Below, piece by piece: positions 32,960 through 41,905 of a stretch of DNA of 64,000 bases (position 1 is its first letter; each line of letters opens with the position of its first letter). Where the stretch lies: the NCBI GenBank assembly GCA_011959925.1, contig BLMD01000260.1, positions 1 through 64,000 of the forward strand. Direction: 5' to 3'. A program made the translations under genes and the position numbers. The notes under the pieces were generated by a model. The model searched no databases. It was not told where the DNA came from and was given only the letters and a program-made list of their open reading frames with translations. Origin of the DNA: Lachnospiraceae bacterium (GTDB lineage: Bacteria > Bacillota > Clostridia > Lachnospirales > Lachnospiraceae).

Positions 32960-34402
32960 TTACTGCAGAAGCTGAAGTACCGTCTGCGGAATATCGTTTG
33001 CCTGTGCCAAAACAGATGTTCCCGCCTGCTGAAGTACCGTATATTTGGTATATTCAGACATTTCTTTTGCCATATCCGTATCACCGATACGCGAAATCGC
33101 ATTCGTTAAATCTTCCTGTGAAGAATCCAGGCTGTCTACGGCATGTTCCAAGCGGTTTTGATAGGCTCCGATTGCAGATCTGGCAGAAGACGTAATCGAA
33201 ATCGCCTGATCCAGCTGATGAATCGCCTTGCTGGCTCCTCCCGCCTTTGTCACATCTACTTCGTCTAAATAAAGCGTTTTCTTGGAAATCTCCGGAATCC
33301 GCACTTCCATCGTCTGATTTTCATTTGCCCCGATCTGAAGCGTCATCGTTCCGATATCAGTCACTTGTATATTAAAATCGCCCGTTTTTCCGGGTTCTAC
33401 CATAAAATCCATCTGGAAACCGGAAATATCCGTAATTTTTACTTTATTTCCGTCCATGGAAACCGTTGCCTGCGCTCCAAACGAAGACGTCAGATCCAGC
33501 GTAATATCCGCATTTTCTCCGGGCGTCGTTACTTCTCCGCCGTCAAGACCTAAAAATGACTGCAGATCCGCATTGCTGCATACGATCTCTACGGAAGAAC
33601 CCTCTCCGAACTGATCGGATATAAATGCCAGCGTATCGCCCTGTTCGTAGGTCTTCTCGATCTGCGTATAACCGCCGGTCGTCGGATTTGCCTCAAAATC
33701 CAGCGGCTGCGTCCTGTCTGCTACGATCAGATTGACTCCCGCAGTTTCCGCACCTGTCCTCAACTTTTCATATACGCTGGAAATATCTTCTCCTTCCGAA
33801 ATCACGACTTCCACACCGTTGATAATTACGCTTCCCGCAGGAACCGTCCCGGAACTCGGCGTACAGGATACCGATCCCTGTTTCGCCGCAGCCCCCGCCG
33901 CAATCGTAAATTTATAATCGCCTGTTCGTACCGCATCGGTAACCGCCATTCTGGAAAACCCTTCTCCGTACACGCGGGTATCAAAGGAACCGTCTAATAA
34001 CGTCTGCGTATTATATTCGGTATCCCTGGAAATACGGTCTACTTCTTCCGTCAGAGAATTAATCTCCTGCTGGATTGCCGCCCGCTCTTCTTGCTGATTC
34101 GTATCGGTAGCAGCCTGAACGGACAGCTCCCGGATACGCTGCAGAATAGAAGTCACTTCTCCCAGTGCAGAATCCGCGATCTGCAATACGCTGATGCCGT
34201 TGGATGCATTTTCCGAAGCCTTTCCCAGCCCGTCGATCTGTGCCTGCATCTTATTGGAAATTGCCATTCCTGCCGGATCGTCTTTTGCATGATTGATCTT
34301 AAGTCCCGAGGAGAGACGCTCCATAGAAGCTGCCAATCCGCCTTCTGTTTTCAATAACTGTGCATTGGTAACAACCGCCGACATATTGTGGTTTACTTTC
34401 AT
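32960..34402 (-). CDS. fliC: Flagellin
   Basis: 480 residues. The conserved D0/D1 N-terminus (MKVNHNMSAVVTNAQLLKTE ... LSSGLKINHAKDDPAGMAIS ... LQRIRELSVQAATDTN) and C-terminus (AISRIGDTDMAKEMSEYTKY ... AGTSVLAQANDIPQTVLQLL) frame a surface-exposed middle of about residues 150-385. That middle contains a repeat-like pair of beta-rich blocks (SSFGAQATVSMDGNKVKITD and DFNIQVTDIGTMTLQIG). No signal peptide, as expected for type III export. RBS AGGAAGGTATAGAAT. It lies behind a sigma-28 promoter with an ~82-nt leader carrying a CsrA-type hairpin. Confidence 0.97.
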   Translation of the reverse strand: MKVNHNMSAVVTNAQLLKTEGGLAASMERLSSGLKINHAKDDPAGMAISNKMQAQIDGLGKASENASNGISVLQIADSALGEVTSILQRIRELSVQAATDTNQQEERAAIQQEINSLTEEVDRISRDTEYNTQTLLDGSFDTRVYGEGFSRMAVTDAVRTGDYKFTIAAGAAAKQGSVSCTPSSGTVPAGSVIINGVEVVISEGEDISSVYEKLRTGAETAGVNLIVADRTQPLDFEANPTTGGYTQIEKTYEQGDTLAFISDQFGEGSSVEIVCSNADLQSFLGLDGGEVTTPGENADITLDLTSSFGAQATVSMDGNKVKITDISGFQMDFMVEPGKTGDFNIQVTDIGTMTLQIGANENQTMEVRIPEISKKTLYLDEVDVTKAGGASKAIHQLDQAISITSSARSAIGAYQNRLEHAVDSLDSSQEDLTNAISRIGDTDMAKEMSEYTKYTVLQQAGTSVLAQANDIPQTVLQLLQ

Positions 34403-34442
34403 ATTCTATACCTTCCTATTCTTACGCGTCCCTGCCATGCTG

Positions 34443-34456
34443 CTACATCCTTGTAG
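34443..34456 (-). promoter_or_regulatory. CsrA-type hairpin in flagellin leader
   Basis: CTACA-AGGA-TGTAG on the minus strand: 5-bp stem with AGGA loop, matching the high-affinity CsrA consensus RUACARGGAUGU at 11 of 12 positions. A second GGA is in the ribosome binding site (AGGAAGG, 34417-34411), giving the two-site layout known for CsrA repression of flagellin. Confidence 0.72.
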
Positions 34457-34490
34457 TGTTTCTGATTTGCATTCTGTTTCTCTGACCTTT

Positions 34491-34517
34491 ATATCGGTCT
34501 AAAACGAAAGTTTCTTA
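34491..34517 (-). promoter_or_regulatory. Sigma-28 (SigD) promoter of flagellin
   Basis: TAAGAAAC (34517-34510), 11-nt spacer, ACCGATAT (34498-34491) on the minus strand, close to the TAAA-N15-GCCGATAA consensus. It overlaps the last codons and the stop of the upstream flagellar-locus gene. Confidence 0.82.
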
Positions 34518-37500
34518 ATGCCCTCTAAAAATCCCTTTGCAATTTTATAAAGACGCGCCGTCTGTACCTGATAGGTTTCTTCGTCCGCTTCCCGGGCAGT
34601 TTCTTTTGATTTATAGTGATCGGAAAACCGTGAAAAATTCAATTTGCTGACATAAGTAACCTGAAAGTCGCTCTTTTCTTCTTCAAATTCTTTGGTAATA
34701 TCCTGTATATGCTGCTCCAGCATCTGCTGCATTTCCTTGTTGTCTGTCGCGGCAAACCCGGAAACGCCTTCTTCTTTCGCTTCTAAACGCGCCGCCACTT
34801 TTCCTGCCCGATCTGTCTCAAAGAGAATCTCTACCATGCCCTTTTTTTCGGTTCCGCGTACGATCTTAAGCGAAATATTGGTTACGTCGCCGCCTACCAG
34901 AACCGGTATCGTATATTCTTCATTGTCCGCCATCTTTCCGGCAATGGAAATCTGCGTATTCATAAGCTTTAATTCCCGGATATCCATACTGGTAATATGC
35001 TCTTTATCCGCGATCATGGTCTTCATCACACGTTCCGCCGTATCCGCCAGAGCCTCCTGCGCCGCCGCCATCTCTTCCGGCGTCTTAAGGGCCTCTGCAA
35101 AACGGCCTAAGATCTCTTCCTGGATCGCCGCAAAATCGATCGGTCCTCCGGAAAACACCTCGTCGCTGTTGAACATCTTAGAAAAGATCTGGTTGCGCCT
35201 GTTTACCATACGGTTGGCTGCCAGAATGTGTTCCGTCGTATCCGGCAGCTGATACCGCTCTAAAAGCTGATATACTTCCTCATCTGCCGCCGCTGCCTGC
35301 TTCAATTCTTCCAACTGGCTTTCTGCATAACTGATATCTAACGCCTCTTCTTTCGATGACGTCTCTTTGGCATATTCATCCAAAGCGGCCTTCAACTGTT
35401 CCGGCGTATAATTTTCCCAGTCGGGATTTTGCAGTAGTTTCTGCATCGTTACAGGCGTTAACGTTTCCATCACGTCCTTCATACAATCGGCCTGGTATGC
35501 CGTTTCGATCTGATCCGTAATGGATTTCGTATTTGTCTCCGCCGCATCGATCCCGCCGAACGAATCATCCACCGCATAATCCATTCCGCTCTTTTTCGCG
35601 CTTCTGACTGCGGTCAAAAGATTCCGCATCGTAAATTCCGCGCCCTGGCTGACTAATGCGCCGATCGCAGCCCCGTCCGTCTTTTCAATTTGATGAATCA
35701 GCCGGTAAATACCGATAAACGACTCTTTCTCTTCCGGCGTGATGCTGCCGTTTTGCTCTAATTTCCAAAGGTATTCGCTAAAACGCTCCGTTTCCGTACC
35801 TTCCTGACGGATCGCTTCCACCTTTTGATTCAGCTCATCCAGCGGCAGATCCAGCGGATTTTCTCCCTGTCCGATCAGCTCACGCACCGCTGCCGGCGTA
35901 AGATTGGAAAATGTGCGCTGTACGCGTTCGTCCGCCGCTTTCATTGACAATACCGACTCTTTCGTAATCTCTAAGCTGTTGTATGCCAAAATCCTGACCG
36001 CACGGCGGTTTGCCTCGCTCTGCTCCATGCCCAAATCTTCCAAAATATCGTTCACGTTGGAAAACGCTTTCTGAATGGAATCACCGAGATCTTTCCTGGG
36101 TTCTGTCATCAGCGCTTCGTAACTTTCCCCCGCTCGTTCCATCGTTTCCTTTAATACGGTTCCTGCTTCATGCAGTTTTGTCACCGTATCCAGAGAATAT
36201 TCCTTCATACCAAGCAGATAGGCAGGCATCTGCTTTAAATCGGAGACTTTCTGTTCCGTTTCCTCAAACAGCGCCGCCATGGAGATATCGGCAGTTTTGC
36301 CGTTTTCGCCAAGCAGCTTCGCATAATAATTCTGTTCCTGCTCTTTTAACTGTTCCACCAGTTCTTCCAGAGGTTTCGTATCAATGGAAATTCCCTGTTT
36401 TAAGAGCGCGCGGTTTGCTTCCGTCGTCATGGCAAGACGCGTCTCTTCCAGAATTCTTTTTGCTTTTAAGAATGCGAGTCCCTGATCGGAAACGGCTTTC
36501 GCTTCCTGACTGCCGCTATCTGCCGCCGCTGCCGCAGATCCTTCCTCTATGACTTCTTTTGCCGCGTTCGGATCCAGGGCTCCCTGCCTGCGCAGCGCTG
36601 CCGCCCGTTCTAAATTTTCTACGGTAAGTTCCATCCGGTTCGATACCAGATAGGCAATGTCTTCATCCGAAGCTTCCGTTACAACCTCGACCGCATGCTC
36701 CGCCTGCGCCGTGATACTGTATTCACGCAGCAGCATGGCGTCTTTGGGACGGTCTCCCTCCGCCACTGCCGCCGCAATTGCCGCCGCAGTAACGCTTCCC
36801 TCCGCGGGAAGCTGCAGATCCAAAAGCTTCTGCATATAGGAAAAATTATCCGCCGTATACGCAATCCCGCTCTGAATCATCCATTTACTATCCGCAATGG
36901 TCTGTTCGTTTACCGTCTTGCCGGCAGCGGTAATCACCTGTTCCATCTGTCCCCGCAGAGCCTCAAAATCGATCTCTTCTTCCGCTGGCGCATATGCCGC
37001 GCTTCCGGAAAACTCCGCCGTAAACAGATTTGCGATACTTGGAGCCAGTCGGTTATCCAGCATGTATTTGACCGCGCCTCTGGAAAGCGGCGTTAATTCC
37101 TCCGCCTGCTTCCACGCCTCCATGCCTTCCGTCATATTTTCTTCTGTGACCGGAAGAGCGGCAGACTCGAAACTGTGCTCTAACTGCGCGGCAGCGGCAA
37201 GACTGCCCGCAATCTCTTCAAACTGCTCTTTTGTCAGGGAGCCGCCCATATGGGAAACGTCTACCCCTGCTTTTGCAAGCTGCGCTTTGATCTTATCCGT
37301 TACCGTAACCAGGGTCTGTCCGTCGGTACTGCTTAAGGAAAACCCTTCCTCCTGCGCCCGTTTATAATCCTCCGGCGTCATCGTATTTGACAAAACCGCC
37401 ATCTGGTTTTTGCGCATGGCAGCATCCATCTGGTTTCCGATCTTTGCTTCCAGTTCTTCCATTGCGCTTTTTGCCTTTACTTCTTCTTTGCTGTAGCCGG

Positions 37501-37642
37501 TCAATCCTGTGCGGACGGACTGCTCCAGCGCATCTGTTTTCGCCTTTACCGTCTCTGAAAATGATGTCGTTACGCTTGCCTTTTCAAACGGTTTTTCGTT
37601 TTGGACCTGCTGATTGAACAAATCGTTTTTTTCTATCTTCAT
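34499..37642 (-). CDS. Large flagellar-locus protein (DUF6240-like) with FliK-like C-terminus
   Basis: 1047 residues, no signal peptide or membrane segment, rich in Ala and Glu. A recurring ~17-residue unit with a hydrophobic start, an Asn/Gly and a T-x-E/D-N-hydrophobic end is seen: YMLDNRLAPSIANLFTA (193-209), WMIQSGIAYTADNFSYM (254-270), YLVSNRMELTVENLERA (331-347), and further copies such as ILAYNSLEITKESVLSM and ALVSQGAEFTMRNLLTA. The last ~150 residues (IPVLVGGDVTNISLKIV ... GMVEILFETDRAGKVAARLE) resemble the FliK C-terminal domain. It lies behind a sigma-28-like promoter, before flagellin. I recall it as DUF6240; a hook-length or export role is inference. Confidence 0.7.
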   Translation of the reverse strand: MKIEKNDLFNQQVQNEKPFEKASVTTSFSETVKAKTDALEQSVRTGLTGYSKEEVKAKSAMEELEAKIGNQMDAAMRKNQMAVLSNTMTPEDYKRAQEEGFSLSSTDGQTLVTVTDKIKAQLAKAGVDVSHMGGSLTKEQFEEIAGSLAAAAQLEHSFESAALPVTEENMTEGMEAWKQAEELTPLSRGAVKYMLDNRLAPSIANLFTAEFSGSAAYAPAEEEIDFEALRGQMEQVITAAGKTVNEQTIADSKWMIQSGIAYTADNFSYMQKLLDLQLPAEGSVTAAAIAAAVAEGDRPKDAMLLREYSITAQAEHAVEVVTEASDEDIAYLVSNRMELTVENLERAAALRRQGALDPNAAKEVIEEGSAAAAADSGSQEAKAVSDQGLAFLKAKRILEETRLAMTTEANRALLKQGISIDTKPLEELVEQLKEQEQNYYAKLLGENGKTADISMAALFEETEQKVSDLKQMPAYLLGMKEYSLDTVTKLHEAGTVLKETMERAGESYEALMTEPRKDLGDSIQKAFSNVNDILEDLGMEQSEANRRAVRILAYNSLEITKESVLSMKAADERVQRTFSNLTPAAVRELIGQGENPLDLPLDELNQKVEAIRQEGTETERFSEYLWKLEQNGSITPEEKESFIGIYRLIHQIEKTDGAAIGALVSQGAEFTMRNLLTAVRSAKKSGMDYAVDDSFGGIDAAETNTKSITDQIETAYQADCMKDVMETLTPVTMQKLLQNPDWENYTPEQLKAALDEYAKETSSKEEALDISYAESQLEELKQAAAADEEVYQLLERYQLPDTTEHILAANRMVNRRNQIFSKMFNSDEVFSGGPIDFAAIQEEILGRFAEALKTPEEMAAAQEALADTAERVMKTMIADKEHITSMDIRELKLMNTQISIAGKMADNEEYTIPVLVGGDVTNISLKIVRGTEKKGMVEILFETDRAGKVAARLEAKEEGVSGFAATDNKEMQQMLEQHIQDITKEFEEEKSDFQVTYVSKLNFSRFSDHYKSKETAREADEETYQVQTARLYKIAKGFLEGIKKLSF

Positions 37643-37778
37643 ATTCTCTGCTCCGTATCTTTGTAATCCCCGGTCTGTCTGCTGCGCAGAAATGTATGCT
37701 TATGGAATGGTCCGCATGTATACAGCAGCAAACCACTCTGCATCCGCATGCCATTGCGAAAGATCTGCCGGGTAAATG

Positions 37779-37805
37779 TTATCATATACTATGTCGGTTT
37801 GTTTA
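37779..37805 (-). promoter_or_regulatory. Sigma-28-like promoter of the large flagellar-locus gene
   Basis: TAAACAAA (37805-37798), 11-nt spacer, TATGATAA (37786-37779) on the minus strand. The -35 is consensus-like; the -10 keeps the GATAA part only. The leader to 37642 is about 130 nt. Confidence 0.55.
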
Positions 37806-37810
37806 CGCAA

Positions 37811-37861
37811 AAAATAAACACATAAGCGCTATATTTCAGCTGTCTGCTTATGTGTTTTTTA
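37811..37861. terminator. Bidirectional terminator between the ABC and flagellar units
   Basis: AAACACATAAGC (37816-37827) and GCTTATGTGTTT (37846-37857) pair perfectly over 12 bp, with T-runs on both strands. It ends the leftward ABC unit (stop 37889). Confidence 0.85.
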
Positions 37862-37888
37862 TATTGTCATTTATAAAATATGATTTTC

Positions 37889-38530
37889 CTACCGTATTCT
37901 CTGCAGCTTTCCCTGATCCATCTCATACACCTCATCGCAGAGCGAATCGATATCTTCTTTGTTATGGCTTGCAAATAAAAGCGTCCTGCCTTCTTCTTTC
38001 ATGTTTAAAAAAAGGTTCCGCATATGCGCTACGCCGTCTTTATCCAGACCGTTCATCGGTTCGTCCAAAATCAGAATATCCTGTTCCTCCATAATTGCCT
38101 GTGCAATGGCAAGCCTTTGTTTCATGCCGAGCGAATACTTTTCCACCGCCTTCTTCTCCGCCGGGTTCAGTCCCGTCAATTCCATGGTCCGCTTTAACTT
38201 TTCAGTATCTTTTTTATGATTCAGGCGATATAAAAGCTGCAGATTATGCAGGCCGCTGTATTGCTTTAAAAAAGAAGGTTCTTCGATGATCACGCCCGCA
38301 TTTTGGATCATATCGACGTCTTTGCCCATTTTTTTGCCCCGAATATAGATATCGCCCCGATCCGGGAAATAAAATCCGCAAATACACTTAAACAACACGG
38401 TTTTTCCCGAACCGTTATAACCTACAATCCCGTAAATTCTGCCGCTTTCACACGCCAGCGAAACATCGTCCAGCACGGTATGTCCGCGAAATTGTTTTGT
38501 GATATGTTCTACACGAATGGTTTCTCCCAT
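37889..38530 (-). CDS. ABC transporter ATP-binding protein
   Basis: 213 residues from ATG 38530 (GGAGG 10 nt upstream); the longer reading from 38689 overlaps the permease gene. Walker A is VGYNGSGKTVLFKC, signature VEKYSLGMKQRLAIAQAIME, Walker B ILILDEPMNGLDKDG, switch His in LLFASHNKEDI. It is the last gene of a five-gene unit with two membrane proteins, an anchored protein and a secreted protein. It probably energises both membrane proteins as an exporter or extruder. Confidence 0.93.
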   Translation of the reverse strand: MGETIRVEHITKQFRGHTVLDDVSLACESGRIYGIVGYNGSGKTVLFKCICGFYFPDRGDIYIRGKKMGKDVDMIQNAGVIIEEPSFLKQYSGLHNLQLLYRLNHKKDTEKLKRTMELTGLNPAEKKAVEKYSLGMKQRLAIAQAIMEEQDILILDEPMNGLDKDGVAHMRNLFLNMKEEGRTLLFASHNKEDIDSLCDEVYEMDQGKLQRIR

Positions 38531-38550
38531 GATTATTTTCCTCCGTTTCT

Positions 38551-39372
38551 CTATGTTTCTTCCTGGTTTCCCCAGGCTGCGCGGGATATTTTTGCCTGTC
38601 CCGCCCATCCCAACAGCAGCAGCAGTAAAAAAAGTGCCGTATAAATATAGGTAAGGCTCGGATAATCGATATCCTGCCCGTACCGCCACTGACTAGGATA
38701 CATCCAGGAGCACGGAGAAATATATTGGATGTCATACGGCATCCACTCCATCGTGGGCAGAAATGCAATCACAATCGTAATCAAATACCCCCAAATTCTC
38801 GGCAGATACAGTCCCAGCACATATAAAAGCATCCCGATACATGCAAAAACCAGGCTGTCGATCGCTATGATATGCGCCAACAATTCAAACGGAGCAAACG
38901 CCGTAAGCGTTTTTCCGGATATATAAGCGCCGATCGTACTGCCGGTTACGGAAAGCGTATGATATACCGTCCCCCATGCATTGCTCCATGTGGCCGCCGG
39001 AGCAATCGTCAGGCTGCTTAAGAATGCCAGACACAGTGAAAGGAAGAAACTGCTGAAACAAATATACCGTATGTTCCGCTTGCCCCAGCGGTTCCGCCCG
39101 GTCCGAAGCACGGCATACATCTCGCCTTTCTCCATAAACGGCGCGTTCGAATAGAAACACAGCACGCCCAGCAGAATGACCTTGCTGAAATACATATCCG
39201 TCTGTACAAACGGAAGAACGACAAACGTATCTTTTACCCCCAGCGCAGCCGCCTCGTCCCGAAACGCGCCCAGCGTAATATCCAGCATACAGATCCATGC
39301 CACAAGCAGCGTCACGCTCCGCAGGGAACAGATACGATGTATAAAAGTGTCCAGTTCTGCCCTGATATTCAT
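38551..39372 (-). CDS. Membrane protein, putative ABC permease subunit (second)
   Basis: 273 residues from ATG 39372 (GAGGGGTG upstream), overlapping the stop of the first membrane protein by ATGA. Six hydrophobic segments at about 20-40, 48-68, 95-118, 130-150, 160-185 and 225-245. Short loops give it an ABC-2-like layout, but no named motif is seen. It belongs with the ATPase gene 20 nt downstream. Confidence 0.7.
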   Translation of the reverse strand: MNIRAELDTFIHRICSLRSVTLLVAWICMLDITLGAFRDEAAALGVKDTFVVLPFVQTDMYFSKVILLGVLCFYSNAPFMEKGEMYAVLRTGRNRWGKRNIRYICFSSFFLSLCLAFLSSLTIAPAATWSNAWGTVYHTLSVTGSTIGAYISGKTLTAFAPFELLAHIIAIDSLVFACIGMLLYVLGLYLPRIWGYLITIVIAFLPTMEWMPYDIQYISPCSWMYPSQWRYGQDIDYPSLTYIYTALFLLLLLLGWAGQAKISRAAWGNQEET

Positions 39373-40160
39373 CTTTTCACCCCTCTCACCATACGGCGCA
39401 TCCGGCGGTATATCAACACCATAAAAATACTTACGCCGCACGCCGTAACAAATACTGTACAACCAAAGGAAAGCAGCGGATCCGATAAGAGATTTCCGGA
39501 AAAGAAATACATCCCGTTAATCGAAAGCATATCATCCTTGATACAGTTTACCAAAATATAGTACGCCGCAATCGGCATACACATGGCAAACATCCTGTTT
39601 TTTGCAACCAGGGAAAGCCACATCGCCGCCAAAGCCAATATTCCCGCCAGAAACCCGATCACCATGGACGATAAGAGAAAATAAACCGGCATCCACTGTT
39701 TCTGCAAAAAACAGCCGAAGACCTCGGCCTCCTGCTCCCTGACAATCCGCATCATGCCGTATGCTTCCTCCGGATCCGCAAGCGGAATCCGCAGGCTTTG
39801 CACAAAGACAAAACACATTGTTCCCATGATTATGGAAAGAACCGCCGCGCAAAAACAACAGGCGCTTTTCGCATAGACATAAGCTTTCAGGCTGCCACGC
39901 AATACGGCGCTCTGATAAAAGCCGTGTTCCCAATCCTCTAACAGGCTGTTTGCATATGCAAAACTGCTGCAGGCAAACAATACGATAATCAGGCTGAAAA
40001 ATTTGATAAAATAAAACAAATCAAATACGCTGAGGCTTCCCACGCTCTGCAGGCTGCTGACCATATAGATCAAAAAAACGCTGGCGATCGATATATAAAA
40101 CTGCGGCGACCGAAATAACCGGTAAAAATCCATTTTTAAATACCTGATCATCCTATGCAT
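39369..40160 (-). CDS. Membrane protein, putative ABC permease subunit (first)
   Basis: 263 residues with about six membrane segments. The opening MHRMIRYLKMDFYRLFRSPQ (amphipathic basic start, then FYISIASVFLIYMVSSL) is typical of ABC-2 permeases. The loop DWEHGFYQSAVLRGSLKAYV resembles the cytosolic coupling loop of that family. It is encoded 7 nt after the anchored protein and overlaps the second permease by ATGA. Confidence 0.72.
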   Translation of the reverse strand: MHRMIRYLKMDFYRLFRSPQFYISIASVFLIYMVSSLQSVGSLSVFDLFYFIKFFSLIIVLFACSSFAYANSLLEDWEHGFYQSAVLRGSLKAYVYAKSACCFCAAVLSIIMGTMCFVFVQSLRIPLADPEEAYGMMRIVREQEAEVFGCFLQKQWMPVYFLLSSMVIGFLAGILALAAMWLSLVAKNRMFAMCMPIAAYYILVNCIKDDMLSINGMYFFSGNLLSDPLLSFGCTVFVTACGVSIFMVLIYRRMRRMVRGVKR

Positions 40161-40167
40161 TTACAGA

Positions 40168-41298
40168 TCACCCCATTTCCGTCATTTCTTCTCCCGTGAC
40201 TGCATGAATCGGAAGATACATTACGCTGTCCGAATCTTCGTACTGCAATGTGCAGACCCAGACCGGTACAAGTTCATAGGTTCCTTTTCCCACGCGCAGA
40301 GGATATTGAAAGAGCCTGCATTTTGTAACGGTAATTTTAAATTCCAGAACTGCTTGTTCGTATTTTTTTGTTATAGTCTCCGCAATTTTTTCAAACGGTG
40401 CAAGCGTTAATGGTTCTTTTCCGTCTTTGATGTCAAACAAATAATTTGCCTCCAAGCTAAGCAGGCCGGAAACTCCATAATATGCCCGCACCGCGCCAAA
40501 ATCAGGATCCTCCTCATACTCTATGACTTCTTTCGGATAGAATACCGGAAGTCCCTGATCCTTTTGAAGCAGGCAGTAAAAATATGTATTATCTTCTTCG
40601 CTCCAGTTTCCCTTTTTTTCGTCCGGTTCGAGATTTCCGTCTTTCAGCATTTTCTGCTCTTCCCGCTGAAGCGTCTGATGATCAAGCGCATAACAATAGG
40701 AAACAACATAATCGTTTGCCGTAATCCCTAATGTATTCAGTTCCGATATCAGCCCGTCCCATGCATTCGTACTGCTTAAATTTTCCAGGTCCGCCGTTTT
40801 TGAAAGGATATCCTCCGTCCCTTTATTGATATTATATTCCAGGCAGGCGTGTGTCTGCATATAACTCATACCCTTGTAATAAGACGATTCCTGTCCGGAA
40901 AGATATAAGTACAATTCCTCACTTTGATAATACTCACATAACGCAAGTCCTCCTTCGCGCGTCGTTCCGCCTTCCGGATCCTCCTCATAACTTTCATCTC
41001 CCTTCAAAAATCTTTTTTTCCATTTATTCATGTCTAATTCCTGTATTTCCGCCGTTGCACGGCAAATTTGATTGGGATCAAAATCATCCGGCACGACGAT
41101 GTCGGCATTGATTGAGAAGGTTTCATTTACATTCGCTTTGTAGGTTTTAGGAAATTCCACTTCCTGTTTTAGCGCTGCATCTTTCTGTACCGGATTTCCG
41201 AAATTCTGATCAATTTTGATATGGGATTGTTCCCATAAAACTCCTACTGCAGCGATGCATATGACCAGCAACACTATATTTTTTATATATTTCTTCAT
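40168..41298 (-). CDS. Membrane-anchored extracytoplasmic protein of unknown family
   Basis: 376 residues. An uncleaved N-terminal anchor (IKNIVLLVICIAAVGVLW, 5-22; no lipobox) is followed by an acidic exported domain. Three Cys pairs could form disulphides. The C-terminal part (FKITVTKCRLFQYPLRVGKG ... YLPIHAVTGEEMTEMG) has a beta layout like PepSY or YycI-type domains, where the last strand carries G-E. I do not recognise the family. It is transcribed between the secreted-protein gene and the permeases, behind a hairpin, and may hold or sense the secreted protein. Confidence 0.65.
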   Translation of the reverse strand: MKKYIKNIVLLVICIAAVGVLWEQSHIKIDQNFGNPVQKDAALKQEVEFPKTYKANVNETFSINADIVVPDDFDPNQICRATAEIQELDMNKWKKRFLKGDESYEEDPEGGTTREGGLALCEYYQSEELYLYLSGQESSYYKGMSYMQTHACLEYNINKGTEDILSKTADLENLSSTNAWDGLISELNTLGITANDYVVSYCYALDHQTLQREEQKMLKDGNLEPDEKKGNWSEEDNTYFYCLLQKDQGLPVFYPKEVIEYEEDPDFGAVRAYYGVSGLLSLEANYLFDIKDGKEPLTLAPFEKIAETITKKYEQAVLEFKITVTKCRLFQYPLRVGKGTYELVPVWVCTLQYEDSDSVMYLPIHAVTGEEMTEMG

Positions 41299-41328
41299 GT
41301 TATTCTGTTCCTTTTTTCAAAATATTGA

Positions 41329-41366
41329 GGAATGCCGTACCGAAAGACGATACGGCATTCCCTGTT
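41329..41366 (-). terminator. Intra-operon hairpin after the secreted-protein gene (partial terminator)
   Basis: GGAATGCCGTAC (41329-41340) and TACGGCATTCC (41351-41361) form a strong stem followed on the minus strand by a weak T-run (ATATTTTG). It is expected to lower expression of the four downstream genes relative to the secreted protein. Confidence 0.6.
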
Positions 41367-41373
41367 CACGGAA

Positions 41374-41811
41374 TTAAGATGTGTAACGTCCGGATATGGT
41401 AATGGTATAGCCTTGGGTTGCATTGTTATTTCCGGTTCCAAACAGTTTGTAAGTAACTCCTGCGTTTGCCCTTGACGGATATTTCATTTTCTGTACGCCA
41501 GTCATTCCTTTGTACAATCCCAATTTAGACGATGAAGCACGTGCCTGCGTCTTGTTCTTTGCAGAGGTTAAAATAAGCCGGGGCTGTCCGCTGGTACTCA
41601 GGTTCACGGAATTTGTAATGGTAACATACCAATATTGTTCATTGTCTGCCTTAACTTTTTCAACAACTTTATAGTAGGTCTCATTATTCGCCACTGTGGT
41701 GATGCTTTTGTTTGTAAACGTTTTGCTTGCTGCCATTACATTTGTAAACGGAAACCCAACTACTGCCGTAACTGCCAATGCAGCCATAAATTTTTGCATT
41801 TTCTTTCCCAT
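41374..41811 (-). CDS. Small secreted protein (DUF2712-like) heading an ABC unit
   Basis: 145 residues from ATG 41811 (AAGGAGAAAATATA upstream). Signal peptide MGKKMQKFMAALAVTAVVGF through TNVMA-AS, cleaved near residue 29. The mature ~117 residues lack Cys and are rich in Asn, Thr, Tyr and Lys, with beta-type patterning (NNETYYKVVEKVKADNEQYW ... GVTYKLFGTGNNNATQGYTI). Layout and the final NNN-x-YT-x-SG-Y recall DUF2712 secreted proteins, which also neighbour ABC genes; this is from memory and unsure. It could be an antimicrobial, a signal or an ABC-exported ligand. Confidence 0.6.
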   Translation of the reverse strand: MGKKMQKFMAALAVTAVVGFPFTNVMAASKTFTNKSITTVANNETYYKVVEKVKADNEQYWYVTITNSVNLSTSGQPRLILTSAKNKTQARASSSKLGLYKGMTGVQKMKYPSRANAGVTYKLFGTGNNNATQGYTITISGRYTS

Positions 41812-41866
41812 TATATTTTCTCCTTTTCTTTTTTTATCTTTTGCATGCATTTGATGATTTCTTTAT

Positions 41867-41893
41867 ATTATACAGATTTATATCTTTTGTCAA
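41867..41893 (-). promoter_or_regulatory. Promoter of the secreted-protein ABC unit
   Basis: TTGACA (41893-41888) and TATAAT (41872-41867) on the minus strand with a 15-nt spacer, or TAATAT two bases later at 17 nt. Confidence 0.65.
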
Positions 41894-41905
41894 TAGTTCT
41901 ATATG

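Noticed and set aside
36010..36552. Plus-strand open frame of 180 codons
   Set aside because: Antisense to the 1047-residue flagellar-locus gene; Pro/Ser/Leu-rich composition typical of shadow frames.
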